Shown one piece after another: positions 1 to 10,319 of a DNA stretch of 64,000 bases (positions are counted from its first letter, which is position 1; each line of letters begins with the position of its first letter). Source of the DNA: Rhizomys pruinosus. Lineage: Eukaryota; Chordata; Mammalia; Rodentia; Spalacidae. The position numbers were made by a program, and so were the translations under genes. The stretch spans positions 3,604,880 through 3,668,879 of the forward strand of contig VZQC01005680.1 in NCBI GenBank assembly GCA_009823505.1. Reading direction: 5' to 3'. The notes under the pieces were generated by a model that had not been told where the DNA came from, did no database searches, and was given only the letters and a program-made list of their open reading frames with translations.

Positions 1-355
1 AATACCAACTTAGGGAAGAAAGGGTTTATTTGTCTTACATCTCTTGGGTCACAATTCATCACTCAGGGAGCCCAAGGTAGGAACTCAGGGCCGGAACCTG
101 GAGGCAGGAGCTGAAGCACAGGCCAAGGAGGAATGTTGTTCACTGGCTTGCTCCCCTGGCCCATGCTCAGCCTGCTTTCTTATACAATACAGGATCACCT
201 ACCCAGGAGTGGCACCACCTCTCCCACATCACTCAACAATCAGGAAACTACTCCACCGACGTGGCCACAGGCCAGCCCAATGGTGCCAGTTCCCCAATTG
301 AGGCTCCCTTAACCCAGGTCTGTCAAGTTAACACTAAAGTTGTCCAACACAGACT
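1..355 (+). mobile_element. R1-family mid-repetitive rodent element
   Basis: A non-coding interspersed element that I call R1 because I cannot assign a repeat-library name with confidence. It carries the family marks AGGGTTTATTT near the 5' side, a GGAGGCAGGAGCTGA block, a CTTGCTCCCCTGG block, a GGCACCACC block and a GTCAAGTTAACAC end. The same blocks recur in several other places in the window in both orientations. The true start lies upstream of the window. No coding capacity is seen. Confidence 0.7.
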
Positions 356-643
356 CTATTTGGGCTTTTAGTTCAGAGGATAGAAGTCCATGATGGAGTG
401 TATGTGGCCGCAATAATTTGGAGTTGGGCTTGTTACAGCCTGGTAGACTAGAAACCAAGAATCTGGTTGGAAGTAGAGCTAGGCTGTAACTCTCAAAGCC
501 AAGTCCCCAGGGATGTACTTTGTCCAGTGAGGCTCTACCTTCTTAAAGGTGCCGCAATATCGCCAACTGCACCACTAGTTGGAAGCCAACTCTTCAAACA
601 CAGGAGACTGTGGGAGAGAGTTGAAGCCCAAATTACCACATTC
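356..643. other. unassigned sequence
   Basis: No SINE, RNA gene or convincing open frame was recognised. The first part may still belong to the R1 element on its left. Confidence 0.4.
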
Positions 644-742
644 CCTATGTAGCCCAGGTTGGCCTCGAAGTCTCCATCTTCCTGCCTCAGCTTGCTAAAT
701 TCTGGGTTTATAGGCATGCACCACCATGGCAACCCTATAGAG
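644..742 (-). mobile_element. old B1-like fragment
   Basis: Reads as the reverse complement of a diverged B1: TGTAGCCCAGGTTGGCCTCG, then a CTGCCTCAGC block, ending at GGCATGCACCACCATGGC, the B1 head. Confidence 0.65.
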
Positions 743-802
743 ACTTCTTCTGTACACTGTCCTTTCTGGAATCTGCTCCTTGTCCCAGCCCTCCCCAGGC
801 AG

Positions 803-807
803 GCTGT

Positions 808-853
<46 letters not shown>
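803..853. repeat. (GT)n microsatellite
   Basis: About 50 bp of nearly pure GT. Confidence 0.95.
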
Positions 854-855
<2 letters not shown>

Positions 856-975
856 CCTGGTAGCCCTAGCTGACTTGGAACTCATTATGTAGACCAGGTT
901 GTCCTCTCCTCTCATAGAGATCCCCCTGCCTCTGCCTCCTGAGTCCCCTGGCAAAGACCTGCTTTGCCACCCACT
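854..975 (-). mobile_element. B1 fragment
   Basis: Reverse-complement B1 body (GTAGACCAGGTTG, CTGCCTCTGCCTCCTGAGT) directly after the GT tract; the head is decayed. Confidence 0.7.
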
Positions 976-1395
976 TGGCTAGCCCTTTTCTTTTGATTGA
1001 AGCTCAGAGGTCAGTTTCACTTTTTTTTTTAATCTAAAGCTTTAGTTTAAAACATACAGACAGACATGTACTTGAAGGCATATTTTTATGGTATCATGTA
1101 GGAAAATCACCCACTATTTCCTTTCATTTCTTTTTTGGCCATCTTAAACTCTAGGTGCTGATGTATAAAGAGACAGGGCTGAAGTTAAAATAGAGCAAAT
1201 GGGCTCCTGGGTCCTTGTGAGCTCAGGAACTGAAACCCTCAATGAGACACTTAGGTATTTCCTGCACTAACTGTGGGAGGCTTTTGATGATAATCCTGCC
1301 TTTTTGAGCCTTAGTTCCCCACCCCACCCCAGGAATTATTATTCAGGAAATATTGTTGGGGAATGTGCCTGGCCTACGTATTTCCTCAGAATATT
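976..1395. other. unassigned sequence
   Basis: Unique-looking, AT-leaning sequence with a T-run near 1,021. I see no gene or recognisable element. Confidence 0.4.
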
Positions 1396-1565
1396 TTTTC
1401 TCTCCTTTCCCTCTCCCTATCCCTCTCTCCCCTTTCCTCCTCCTCCTCTTTCTCTTCTTCCTCCCTCCCTCCCTTCCTCCCTCTCTCCCTCCCTGCCTCC
1501 CTTCCTCCCTGTCTCCCTTCCTTCCTCCCTCCCTTCCTATCCTCCTCCTTCCCTTCCTCTCCTTT
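1396..1565. repeat. polypyrimidine (CCCT/CCTT)n tract
   Basis: About 170 bp almost wholly C and T in the top strand, an imperfect CCCT/CCTT tandem. The proline/serine/leucine-rich open frames across it are compositional artefacts. Confidence 0.9.
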
Positions 1566-1599
1566 TATTGACAGTATTACTATTAGCTAAAAGTGACCT

Positions 1600-1932
1600 A
1601 TAATTTATAATTCTCTTGCCTCCACCTCCCAAATGCTGGAATTCTAGGCACATCTTACCAAAATTAGGTTCTGCGTTACTTTTTTTTTTTTTTTTTTGGT
1701 CTTAAGTAAAATCATTTCAGAAATAAAAAAAAACCACAATAAAAAACAAACAAAAATAAAACAATACAAACAAACAAACCACACATCCATACACACACAA
1801 AATAAATTTCAAAATAAATTTCAGGATGCTCTACTCGTTGCTTGCAGCCTGGTGCAAGAGGATCCTCAGTTGAAGTCATAGGCCAGGGTGCCACAGGGTA
1901 AGATCCAAGTAAAATAAGACAAACACGTAACT
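1600..1932. other. B1 scrap and A-rich stretch
   Basis: A weak minus-strand B1 scrap at about 1,612-1,665 (CTCCACCTCCCAAATGCTGG), a T-run, then an A/CA-rich stretch with a short duplicated AAATAAATTTCA. Nothing coding. Confidence 0.45.
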
Positions 1933-1934
1933 TA

Positions 1935-2085
1935 GGTTCTAGTTTACTTTTCCGTTGATGTGATAGAGACTATGAACAAAGGCAACTTGGTGAGAAAAGG
2001 GTTTACTTCATCTTACATTTCAGGTAATAAACAGTTCATCAATGGAGGGAAGTCAGGACAAGAGCTCAGGGCAGGAATCAGAGGC
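1935..2085 (+). mobile_element. R1-family fragment
   Basis: 5' part of an R1 element (GATGTGATAGAGACTATGAA, then GGCAACTTGG and AGGGTTTACTTC). It stops where the ID-like tandem cluster begins. Confidence 0.65.
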
Positions 2086-2396
2086 AAGACTTCCTAGAAT
2101 TTCCCAATAAGGGGCTCGGGGCATGGCTCAGAGGCAGAGTATCTTCCTGGAATCCCACAGTGAGGGGCTGGTATTGGGGTGGGCTCAGTGGCAAAGCACC
2201 TGCCTAGAATCCCCCAGTGAGGGGTTGGGGACATGGCTTTATGGTATAGCACCTGCCTAGTATTCCCCCAGAGAGGTACTGGGGTCAAAGTTCATTGGTA
2301 GAGAACCTGACTAGAATCCCCCCATGAGAGGCTAGAGGTATGTTTCAGTGGCAGAGCACCTGCTTATAATCCCCCTCTGAAGAGCTAAGGATCATG
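2086..2396 (+). repeat. ID-like tandem cluster, about 53-bp period
   Basis: About six diverged units, each reading roughly GGGGCTGGGG, a GGCTCAGTGGCAGAGCACCTG block and CCTAGAATCCCCCAGTGA. Equivalent points in successive units fall at about 2,142, 2,199, 2,252, 2,306 and 2,359, so the period is 53-57 bp. The core resembles the D-arm half of a tRNA-derived ID SINE. Three further clusters of the same kind lie in the window. Confidence 0.75.
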
Positions 2397-3105
2397 GGTT
2401 GGTGGCAGAATGCTGCCCTAGCATGCAGAAATCTGTGGGTTCCCACCCTTCCACAATGATTCCCCACCCCTTCCATTCACTTCCTCTGTTTCCTACACCT
2501 CCCCCATCACACCTTGGCCACGAGCAGCACTTGCTAACCTGGGTAAAGGCCAATGTTATTGTAAGGCAGTTTCCTCTTGCTGTCTTCTGCCAAGGCCATG
2601 CTGCCAGAACGAACAATAATCATGATGTCTCTGACAATCTGGGACAATTAGCTCTAAGGGAAAACATTGAAAAAAACCCAGCATGTGCAAGTTATATTAT
2701 GTGTTTTAATTTTAAAGGCACGATGAACCCACAGAGGGGTGTAGCATGCTGCTATTGATTAAAGGCAGTTATTAGACATGTGGGTTTACATGTTACATGT
2801 TTGGGTCCATGAAAATGTAGTGAATACTGACTGACCTGCCTAGTTTCTGAACCCCAGGCTGTTCTTTTGCTGGGATGTCTTAATGTCTTTCAGTTACCAG
2901 ATCAAATAAGACGAGTAACAAAGAGCTATTTGCTTCTCTAGGTAGAATAACAGGCTGTCACAGAACAGTTTTGCTTTAGGTAAAACACCCAGCGTTCTAC
3001 CTGAGCTCTTAGTACTAGGGGAAAGTTGGGCATACAGATTGGAGATCTCCCCTTCCTCCTTTTCTGTGCCTCAGACTGAATCATGAGACTGGGGCCCTCA
3101 TGCAT
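2397..3105. other. unassigned sequence
   Basis: Repeat-poor sequence with no recognised gene. The open frames on both strands are short and lack any known motif. Confidence 0.4.
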
Positions 3106-3350
3106 ACTAAGCAGGTGGTCTACCACTGAGCCTCACCTCCAGCCCCTTACTGGGGGATTCTAGGTAGGTGCTTTGCCACTGAGCCACATTCCTAACCCCT
3201 CAGTGGAGAATTCAAGGCAGGTCCTCAACCACTGAGTCATACTCAACCACTCACTGGGAGGAGATTCTAGGCAAGTGGTCTACTGCTGAGCCATGATCCC
3301 CAGCCCCTTCCTGGGGGATTCTAGGCAAGTGTTTTAATATTGAACTAGAC
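3106..3350 (-). repeat. ID-like tandem cluster, about 53-bp period
   Basis: Four to five units in the opposite orientation to the cluster at 2.1 kb. Each carries GGGGGATTCTAGGCAGGTGC, a CCACTGAGCCA block and CCCAGCCCC. Equivalent points fall at about 3,161, 3,213, 3,267 and 3,322. Confidence 0.75.
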
Positions 3351-3574
3351 TCTAACCCTAAAGATCTTCTGAACATTCCCATGGTAGTCATAATAGGGTG
3401 GTTATTGCCACATGCAGGTGGGATTTGGCTCTAGATTGGTTTGGGATTACCTACAAATGTAGCATGATCTGTGCCCCCAAGTTGCTAAATGCTAGGTAGC
3501 ATTTGGGTTTCCAATGAGAAATGCGGCCCCTCCCTCTACCTTCTACCTTCCACACACACACTCCAGTGGTGGCT

Positions 3575-3720
3575 AATATTAATTGTCAACTTGATGGGAT
3601 TGAGAATAAATTAGGGAACAGAACTGTGAGCTTGTCTGTGAGGGAGTTTCCAAAGAGATTTAACTGAAGAAAGAAAACCTAGCTTGAATGGGCGGGACTG
3701 AGCTCTTTCTTTTACTATAC
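3575..3720 (-). mobile_element. R1-family 3' end fragment
   Basis: TTAATTGTCAACTTGATGGG followed by a GTGAGGGAGTTTCC block, the reverse-complement 3' end of the R1 group. Confidence 0.6.
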
Positions 3721-3901
3721 ACCAAGCTGTGGCACTCAGGAGTGGCAGAAGAATCTAGGGGTTGCGAGGGTTTAGCTTAGTCTCTTATACTTAGAATCAT
3801 TTATAAGAATTTGAATGTATTCCATGCCACAAAAAAAGAGAGAAAAGAAGTACTCTCTAGAATGGGTAGCTATACTTATATCAGATAAAAAATAGACTTC
3901 A

Positions 3902-4043
3902 GGGTTGGAGAGATGGCTTAGTAGTTAAGAGCACTTACTGCTCTATTAGAGGACCTGAGTTCAGTTTTCAGCATCCACACTGTGTATCTCACAAATGTTT
4001 GGAACTCCAGCTCCAAGGGATGTCACCCTGTGACCTCCAGGGT

Positions 4044-4080
<37 letters not shown>

Positions 4081-4098
4081 AAATAAAATAAAAACGGA
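3902..4098 (+). mobile_element. B3-type SINE
   Basis: Head GGGTTGGAGAGATGGCTTAG with the pol III A-box region, then GAGGACCTGAGTTC (B-box region), a GTGACCTCC block, an expanded (CA)n and an ATAAAATAAAAT tail. Diverged, so old. Confidence 0.8.
4044..4078. repeat. (CA)n microsatellite in SINE tail
   Basis: Pure CA run inside the 3' part of the B3-type SINE. Confidence 0.95.
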
Positions 4099-4369
4099 CT
4101 TTAATCCAAATAGTCCTTGTATTATGATAAAAGAGTTAGTACAGCAAGACAATAGTAACAATTGTAAACAAGACAAGAGTAACAATTGTAGACACATATG
4201 TACCGAATATTGGGACATCTAAGTATATAAAGATGATTTTAAAAGTCTGAAAGGAGCACCAGGAGGCGTTATAATAGCAGCAGTGGGTTTCAACATTCCA
4301 CTTTGGTGATGGGAAGATCATCAGGATAGAAACCTAACAGGACAGAGCACAGCTTTGTCTTCCAGTGTC

Positions 4370-4503
4370 TTCCCAGTGCCTACCTACTCCAAAGGCTGAG
4401 GCAGAGAGTCACCAATTCAAGGCTTATTTATACTACTTTGAATTCAAGGCCACAGTGGGCAGCTTAGTAAGATCCCATCTCACAATAAAAAAAAAAAAAA
4501 ATA
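4370..4503 (+). mobile_element. old B1/B4-like fragment
   Basis: GGCTGAGGCAGAGAGTCACC, TCAAGGCCACAGTGGGCAG and a terminal poly-A give the B1 layout in diverged form. Confidence 0.55.
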
Positions 4504-4504
4504 A

Positions 4505-4665
4505 GAAAGAAGGCTGTGGATGTAGCCTTCATTCAGGGTTGGTCTTCCAACGTCAATTTATCCAATCCAGAAATCTTCACAGACATGCCCAGACATTTGG
4601 TACTTAGATGATTCTAGATCCTATCAGGTTGAAAGTATTGACCATCATGGCTGGGACATTCTAAC
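4505..4665 (+). mobile_element. R1-family 3' end fragment
   Basis: GGGTTGGTCTTCCAACGTCA, an ATCCAGAAA block, TTCTAGATCCTATCAGG and a GACCATCA end match the 3' end of the copy at 31.6-31.95 kb. Confidence 0.6.
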
Positions 4666-4724
4666 TGGTTAATAGGACTTCTAGTGTTCATTTAGAAGTG
4701 TGATTTTGTAGGCTTCTCCATGGC

Positions 4725-5270
4725 ATTGTGATGGTTGATTTAAAATGTCTGCTTGAGTAGACTGAGAGTCACCTAAGAAATCACCAAAGATTACCTCTAG
4801 GGTTGTCTGTGAGAGTATTTACAGAGTCAAGTAGATCAGGAGGGCTCTGCCATTATCAATAGATTAATCCCTTGATGAATTCATAATATGATATTAATAT
4901 TAGATGGTGCAAAGTAGAGGGCAGAGCTTAATTGGAAGAAGCAGGCTTATGGGGGCATGTCTTCACAGGCATTATCTCCTTCGGTATTCTCTTCCCCTGG
5001 TTCCTGGCCACCATGATGTGAGCTGCAGGCTTATGGGGCATGTCTTCACAGGCATTATCTCCTTCAGTATTCTCTTCCCCTGGTTCCTGGCCACCATGAT
5101 GTGAGCTGCTCTGCTTTACTACCCCCTTCCTGCCCTTATGTGCTGACGCCTCTGAAACCATGAGTACAAACCCATACTCTTCCTTCTTTAAGCTTTGTCT
5201 GTCAGATATTTGGTTACATCTATAAGCAAAGTACCTGACAGAGGCTTGCAGGGGCTGTCTCTAATTTCCC
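4725..5270 (-). mobile_element. R1-family element with internal tandem duplication
   Basis: Starts GTGATGGTTGATTTAAAATG (reverse-complement 3' end) and ends in a TATAAGCAAAGTACC region. It contains an 84-bp tandem duplication. Confidence 0.6.
4941..5107. repeat. 84-bp tandem duplication
   Basis: Unit 1 begins GCAGGCTTATGGGG at 4,941 and unit 2 begins with the same string at 5,025. They differ by one G in a homopolymer and one substitution (TTCGGT/TTCAGT), so the duplication is recent relative to its host element. Confidence 0.95.
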
Positions 5271-5321
5271 TTCACTGGTCAACTTTCTCTTCCTCTTAGA
5301 TTTATACAAAAATGAATCAGG

Positions 5322-5810
5322 AGGCTGGAGAGATGACTGAGTGGCTAAAGTACTTGCTGTGCAAGTGTGAGTACTTGGGCTAGAATCCCCTATAAAAGCC
5401 AGTTACAGAGCCGGGCGTGGTGGTGCATGCCTTTAATCCTAGCACGTGGGAGGCAGAGGCAGGCGGATCTTTGTGAGTTCAAGGCCAGCCTGGTCTATGG
5501 AGTGAGTTCCAGGACAGCTGGGGCTACAGGGAGACCCTGACTCGAAAAGACCAAAAAAAAAAAAAAAAAAAAAAAGCCAGTTACAGTAACATGCGTCTGT
5601 AATCCTGTAATCCCAGTACTCCTGTGGCAAGGTGGGTCGTGGAAGCAGGAGAATTCCCAGAAGCTTTTAGGCTAGCTTGCCTGGCATATGCAGCTGCAAA
5701 TAATAAGAGACCCTGCCTTAAACAAGGTCAAGGCCAAAGGCAAGCACCAACACCCGAGTTTATTTTTTGTTCTCTATATATGCATCAGCACTCACATGCA
5801 TGAGTCACCT
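5322..5810 (+). mobile_element. RSINE1/B4-type SINE split by a B1
   Basis: Head GGCTGGAGAGATGACTGAGT (5,324-5,408), then after the B1 insertion a TAATCCCAGTACTCC block, an AGGCTAGC block, GAGACCCTGCC and an AACAAGGTCAAGG end. Interrupted at 5,409-5,571. Confidence 0.7.
5409..5571 (+). mobile_element. B1 SINE with 15-bp TSD
   Basis: Full-length B1 from GCCGGGCGTGGTGGTGCATG to GGGAGACCCTGACTCG and a long A tail. The TSD AAAAGCCAGTTACAG is exact at 5,394-5,408 and 5,572-5,586, placing the insertion inside an older RSINE1/B4-type element. Confidence 0.92.
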
Positions 5811-6299
5811 CTCCCCAACCCCCCCAAATGCAATGTGAATACTTTTCAGGTCAAATGATTGGGTTTCTCTTCCTGTTAACTAAATAAAGGATACCATCTT
5901 CAAAGGACAAGGAGGCGAAACCATCTGGTCTCACCAATGGTACTGGGCAGGGGTGTTTTAGCCAAGATCCAAGCCTTAGCCATATGGACAGACAGTTCAT
6001 ATCCCCCCTCCACTGCCCCAAATCTACATCTGGCTGCCAATGTACCTTCCTCTGGCCACCCACATCCTCTCCATCTAACAGCAGCAGCCTTCTTCCCATT
6101 CTCCTGGCTACACAAAGACAGCAATTGCCACAAGCAGGGATATTGTTCCTTTGTCATGCCCATCAAAAGCCCAGGCTAGCTTCCATTTATCTATGAGCTG
6201 CTATTCAGAAGGAAAAAGGAAGAAAAGCAAACCATTAGGTTCCTTGGAGGAATCATTTGTGGACATGACTGGGCACTATCTGACATGATTCTTTTTCTA
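5811..6299. other. unassigned sequence
   Basis: Repeat-poor block. Open frames of up to 88 residues occur on both strands but overlap each other and show no known motif. Confidence 0.4.
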
Positions 6300-6502
6300 A
6301 AATCTATTTTGATTTTTTTTAAATCTAAATTTTGTGTATGTATATGAGCATGTGCACCTGCAGGTGCCGGAAGAGACCTGGGGCATCAGGTTCTCTGGGG
6401 CTGGAGTTACAGGAAAGGTGAGTTACCCAAAATGGGAACTGGAAACTGAACTCAGGCCCTCTACAAGAGAGGCAAGTGCTCTAAAGATCTCTCTAGCCCC
6501 AA
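6300..6502 (-). mobile_element. B3-type SINE
   Basis: Reverse-complement B3: A/T-rich tail side on the left, GGGGCTGGAGTTACAGG, ACTGAACTCAGGCCCTC and a head at CTCTCTAGCCCC. Confidence 0.75.
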
Positions 6503-6803
6503 TGTGATTCGAATAACAATTCATAATGCTGCTTTCCATGGAGAACTCTACCAACACACATTCTAGAATGTCATGGTGCCTGGTTATAAGGGATATGTTT
6601 CCTTGATATAGAGATGTTGAAAATGGATTCTCTGTCTGCTTATATGGAACAAGGTATTTGATGGCAGGTCTGAATTTCGCCCCAAACCTACGTTAAAACC
6701 ACTCCATTGTGTCTTCAGTCCTGCTGCAAAAGCTTCTTTCCCAGAATTCCATGCATTTTTGCCTAGCCCCACATGCTAAAAAAATTTAAAAAAAAACTTT
6801 CAT
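6503..6803. other. unassigned sequence
   Basis: About 300 bp with no recognised element. Confidence 0.4.
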
Positions 6804-6804
6804 A

Positions 6805-7017
6805 GGGGGCTGGAAAGATGGTCCACCTATTAAGAGTGCTGGCTGCTCTTCCAGAGGACCTGAATTTGGTTCCCATAACTGACTTGGGACAGCTCACACA
6901 CAGTTGTAACTCCAGCTCCAGGGATCTGATGCCCTTCTCTGGCCTTTGTGGGCACTGCACCCATACATACACATAGTCATACTCATAGTTAGAAAGAAAA
7001 ATAAAGCCTTTAAAATA
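6805..7017 (+). mobile_element. B3-type SINE
   Basis: GGGGCTGGAAAGATGGTCC head, GAGGACCTGAATTTGG, CCAGCTCCAGGGATCTGATG, CTCTGGCCTTTGTGGGCAC and an ATAAAG tail. Confidence 0.85.
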
Positions 7018-7032
7018 TTTTCCACAAGCGTC

Positions 7033-7165
7033 AGTCGAATGTGGTGGCACATGCTGGCTATTTCAGCACTCCGGAGGCTGAGACAGGAGGATCTTGAGTT
7101 CAAGGCCAGTTTGGACTATATAGTCTACCATCAAAGAAAGCAAGAACAAAAACAAACCCACTAGA
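7033..7165 (+). mobile_element. B1-like SINE, diverged
   Basis: GTGGTGGCACATGCTGG, CTCCGGAGGCTGAGACAGGA, TCAAGGCCAGTTTGGACTAT; ends in an A-rich tail. Confidence 0.7.
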
Positions 7166-7348
7166 CTGTGTAGACCTCTGTGTCTGGTAATCTCATGCTT
7201 TGGAGACACTCAGACTGGAAAGCTAGTTTCTTCTTTCATGCCTGTGTGGTATTAATATACCACAATCCATCAACCCATTCTTCAGGGTTATTACTGTAAT
7301 AGAGTACACTTTCATAGGCAGGAATATTTTACCACTAACTTTAAAAAG

Positions 7349-7545
7349 TAATTGTGGAGGCTGGAGAGATTTCCCCAGTGGTTAGGTTCCCAGCAACCAC
7401 ATGGTAGCGAACAACCATTCTAACTACAGTTCTATGGAGTTGGGTACCCTCTTCTGGCCCCTGCAGGCATCGCTCATATGTGGTATATTTACATAAATGC
7501 ACTAAAAACATTCATACACATAGAATTAAAAATATATAATAAGTA
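7349..7545 (+). mobile_element. B3-type SINE with internal deletion
   Basis: GGCTGGAGAGATTTCCCCAG joins almost directly to GGTTCCCAGCAACCACATGG, so about 50 bp around the B-box is missing. The 3' part (CTCTTCTGGCCCC, CATACACATAGAATT) is intact. Confidence 0.75.
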
Positions 7546-7549
7546 ATTG

Positions 7550-7705
7550 TGCTGGGTGTGATAGTGCATACCTTTAATTCCAGCACTCAAGAGGCAGAGG
7601 CAGGCAGACCTCTGTGAGATGCAAGCCAACCTGGTCTATAGAGAGAGTTCCAGGACAGCTAAGGCTACAGGAGATCCTTTCTAAAAACAAAGCAACAATA
7701 ACAAC
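7550..7705 (+). mobile_element. B1 SINE, diverged
   Basis: GCTGGGTGTGATAGTGCATA, AGGCAGAGGCAGGCAG, CTGGTCTATAGAGAGAGTTC and an A/AAC-rich tail. Confidence 0.8.
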
Positions 7706-7879
7706 AACAACAAAACCAAACTAAATAAAAGTAACTGTGGGGGGCAGGGGTTGGTATGCACGTATGTGATCAAGAGAGGGCTGTGTATGATATATGCATG
7801 CACATATCATGCTCTTTTGTACACAGATGCTAGAGGAGGCTATTGTGAATGCAGCTCTATTGCTGTCCAATGTATTCCC

Positions 7880-8085
7880 TTGAGACAGGATCTCTCACTG
7901 AGCCTGGAGCTAGGTTGGTACCCAGCAGCCTCAGGGATCCTCCTATTTTACCCTCATAGCACTAGGGTTATAGACACCTGCATAGCCACACCCAGCTTTC
8001 TAGGTGGGTACTGGGAATTTGAACTAGGGTCTTTATGCTTTTGCAGGCAGTGCTTTTACCTACTGAGCCATATCCCCAGCCCTAC
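7880..8085 (-). mobile_element. B4/RSINE1-type SINE
   Basis: Reverse-complement B4 pattern: GAGACAGGATCTCTCACTGA, GAGCTAGGTTGG, a GGTGGGTACTGGGAATTTGA block and a TGAGCCATATCCCCAGCCC head. Confidence 0.7.
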
Positions 8086-8211
8086 TGCTAAAAACATTTT
8101 AGGATTGCTGGTGCATCATGGTAATAAAAGCTGATAGATTTTACTCTGTTTCTAAGACTGGACTTCCAGGGATCATTTCACTAGTTTATTATTTTTGGTT
8201 TGTTTATTTTT

Positions 8212-8464
8212 ATTTATTTTTAATTTTTTTAAATTTATTTTTTATGTGTATGAATGTACTGTCTGCATGCAGGTTTGTGTACCCATATTGTGCAGTGCCG
8301 CAGAGGTCAGAAGAGGGTGTCAGATTCCCCTGGAACTGGAGTTCTCCTGGAATTGGAGTTACGGACGGACGGTTCTCGGCCGCCATGTGGGTGCTGGGGA
8401 TCGAACCCGGGTCCTCTGCAAGAGCAGTTGGCACTCTTAACCGCTGGGCCATGTCTCCAGCCCA
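8212..8464 (-). mobile_element. young B2 SINE (long subtype) with TSD
   Basis: CpG-rich, little-diverged B2: CTGTCTGCATGCAGG, a GCAGAGGTCAGAAGAGGG block, the extra CTCCTGGAATTGGAG segment, GGGGATCGAACCCGGGTCC (B-box side) and head CCATGTCTCCAGCCC. The flanks TGGTTTGTTTATTTTT (8,196-8,211) and TGGTTTGCTTATTTTT (8,465-8,480) are a 16-bp TSD with one mismatch. Confidence 0.93.
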
Positions 8465-8591
8465 TGGTTTGCTTATTTTTTAAAAGTCGTTTTTACTAGC
8501 ACATATCAAATGCATACAGCAATGGGCTTCATTCTGGCAGTGTCAATAATGTATTTTGATCATATTCTTACTACTGACTCCCCTCCCCCTC

Positions 8592-8739
8592 TTTTTTGGT
8601 CTTTTTGAGACAGGGGTCCCTGTAGTACTAGCTGGCCCGGAACTTGCTATATAGCCCAAGGTGACCTTGAATTTACAGAGATCTGTCTGCCTCTGCCTTC
8701 CAAGTGCTGGGATTAAAGGTGATTGCCGCCATGCCCAGC
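8592..8739 (-). mobile_element. B1 SINE
   Basis: Reverse-complement B1 from TTTTTGAGACAGGGGTCCC to CGCCATGCCCAGC. The sequence at 8,501-8,590 before it (TTTTGATCATATTC, pyrimidine-rich) resembles a LINE-1-derived block and recurs near 30,350. Confidence 0.85.
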
Positions 8740-8921
8740 TCCTTCCATTTCTTAATTAAGCTTCCTTCTACTTTCAGGTTTGTTTGTTTTTACAATCCAA
8801 TCAATTGCATTAAAGTTGTTTACAGGTACAGGACTGAAAGATTATTTACAAACTTTCAGCAATTTACCAGTGTCTACACCAGTGGAGAAACTGTCAGATT
8901 TTTTTTTTTTAATTTATTAAT

Positions 8922-9050
8922 TGGGTTTGAAGAGATGGGTCAGGGCTTAAGAGCACTGGCTACTCTTGCAGAGACCTGGGTTCAGTTCCCAGTACCCACA
9001 TTGTGGCCAAGAGCCATCAGTAACTCCAGTAACACGTACGCATGAGGGAG
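8922..9050 (+). mobile_element. B3-type SINE, truncated
   Basis: GGGTTTGAAGAGATGGGTCA, AGAGACCTGGGTTCAGTTCC and CACATTGTGGCC; the 3' end is lost. Confidence 0.7.
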
Positions 9051-9303
9051 AGCACAGGCATGCATTTGGAGGCCAGCTTTGGGGCAGTTGGTTCTCTTAT
9101 TCTGCCTTGTTTCTGAGGCAGTGTCCTTCTTGTTTCTGCTGCTGGGCTGTGGAGTGAGCTTCCTGTACATCGTATTTCTATCTCTCCCATTTCTGCAGGA
9201 ACACCAGGATTACTTAGGTTTTTACATGGGTGCTGGGGTTTAAACTCAATTTTTCAAGTTTGCATGGCAAATTCATTGAACTTCTGAGCCATCTCCCTGG
9301 ATC
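9051..9303 (-). mobile_element. B4/RSINE1-type SINE, diverged
   Basis: Reverse-complement B4 layout: GGAGGCCAGC, TGTTTCTGAGGCAGTGTC, TTTTACATGGGTGCTGGGG, ending at GAGCCATCTCCCTGGATCC. Confidence 0.6.
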
Positions 9304-9359
9304 CTGTCAGCCCATTTCTTATTGTGTTGACATTTGTACACTCAATACATCCTTCACCA

Positions 9360-9895
9360 ACTGTTGCTAAAACTCCTTCTCTGGGGGAAATTTAAACAAT
9401 GTCTACCCCTCCTCCTAAGGTCCCAGTGACAAACAGGTGCAATGCCGCCACAGTTCACTCTGGAAACCAATGAGTTCATTGGGCTTCTTACAGAGCCCTG
9501 GGTGAGGGATTACCGGGAGGAATGTGGGCACTTCTCATTAAGGCTACAAGGGAGGGTCTTCACCCAGATGCATGATAGCTTCCCCAAAGCCCCCTGGAAG
9601 GCATACTTCTCTCCAGTCCTTTCCTAACCTCTATAACGTAGCCTTTACCCCAGGCTGCGATTGGAGTAGAACTGCAGATAATTGGTTAGGAGGAGAGGCA
9701 AATACTCAAGTGAGGGTCCCATAGCCCCCCCCACCCCTCCTACTGTGAAGAAATGCCAACAGTTAACAATCAGCTATGTTGATCTTTTGTAAGTAGGCAC
9801 AGCTAAACTCCTGAAGAAGGTCTCTGTCTAGCTTGGAGCCTGGTCCTGTACAACACTGATGTACGGAAGATGAACTCCATTCATTGTCACTCTTG
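9360..9895. mobile_element. R3 interspersed repeat, copy A
   Basis: Shares with 34,240-34,830 a CCGCCACAGTTCACTCTGG block, an AATGAGTTCATTGGGCTT block, GGGTGAGGG, GTCTTCACCC and a GGAGCCTGGTCCTGTACAAC-type end. It is non-coding. The family name is not assigned. Confidence 0.65.
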
Positions 9896-9925
9896 TTTTT
9901 TCACGGCTCTTTCCAGCCATTAAAA

Positions 9926-10083
9926 GTTTTTTTTTTTTTTGTCTTTTCGAGACAGGGTCTCCCTGTAGCCCCAGCTGTCCTGGAACTCACTCTGTAGACG
10001 AGGCTGGCCTTGAACTCACAAAGATCCACCTGCCTCTGCCTCCCGAGTGCTAGGATTAAAGGCGTGCTCCACCACACCCGGCA
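9926..10083 (-). mobile_element. B1 SINE with short TSD
   Basis: Full-length reverse-complement B1, CGAGACAGGGTCTCCCTG to CTCCACCACACCCGGC. AAAAGTTTTT on both sides (9,922 and 10,084) is the likely TSD. Confidence 0.88.
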
Positions 10084-10091
10084 AAAGTTTT

Positions 10092-10306
10092 TAAAATTTA
10101 TTTTTATTTTATGTGTATGAGTGTTTTGCCTGCACGTATATAAGTGCTTGAAATGTCCACAGAGGCCAGAAGAAGGCATTGGATCCCCTAGAACTGCAGT
10201 TATGGATGATTTTTAGCTGTTGTATAGGTGCTGGGAACTAAAACCAGGTCCTCTGCAAGAGCAGCCAGTGCCCTTAACTCTTAACTGCTGAACCATCACT
10301 CCAGGA
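10092..10306 (-). mobile_element. B3-type SINE
   Basis: Reverse-complement B3: GTGTTTTGCCTGCACGTAT, CCAGAAGAAGGCATTGGATC, GGTGCTGGGAAC, TCACTCCAGGA. Confidence 0.82.
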
Positions 10307-10319
10307 CTCCCTGCCATTT

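Noticed and set aside
2086..2396. tRNA genes in the ID-like tandem cluster
   Set aside because: Only a D-arm-like part recurs; no acceptor stem, anticodon arm or T arm follows, so no tRNA is encoded.
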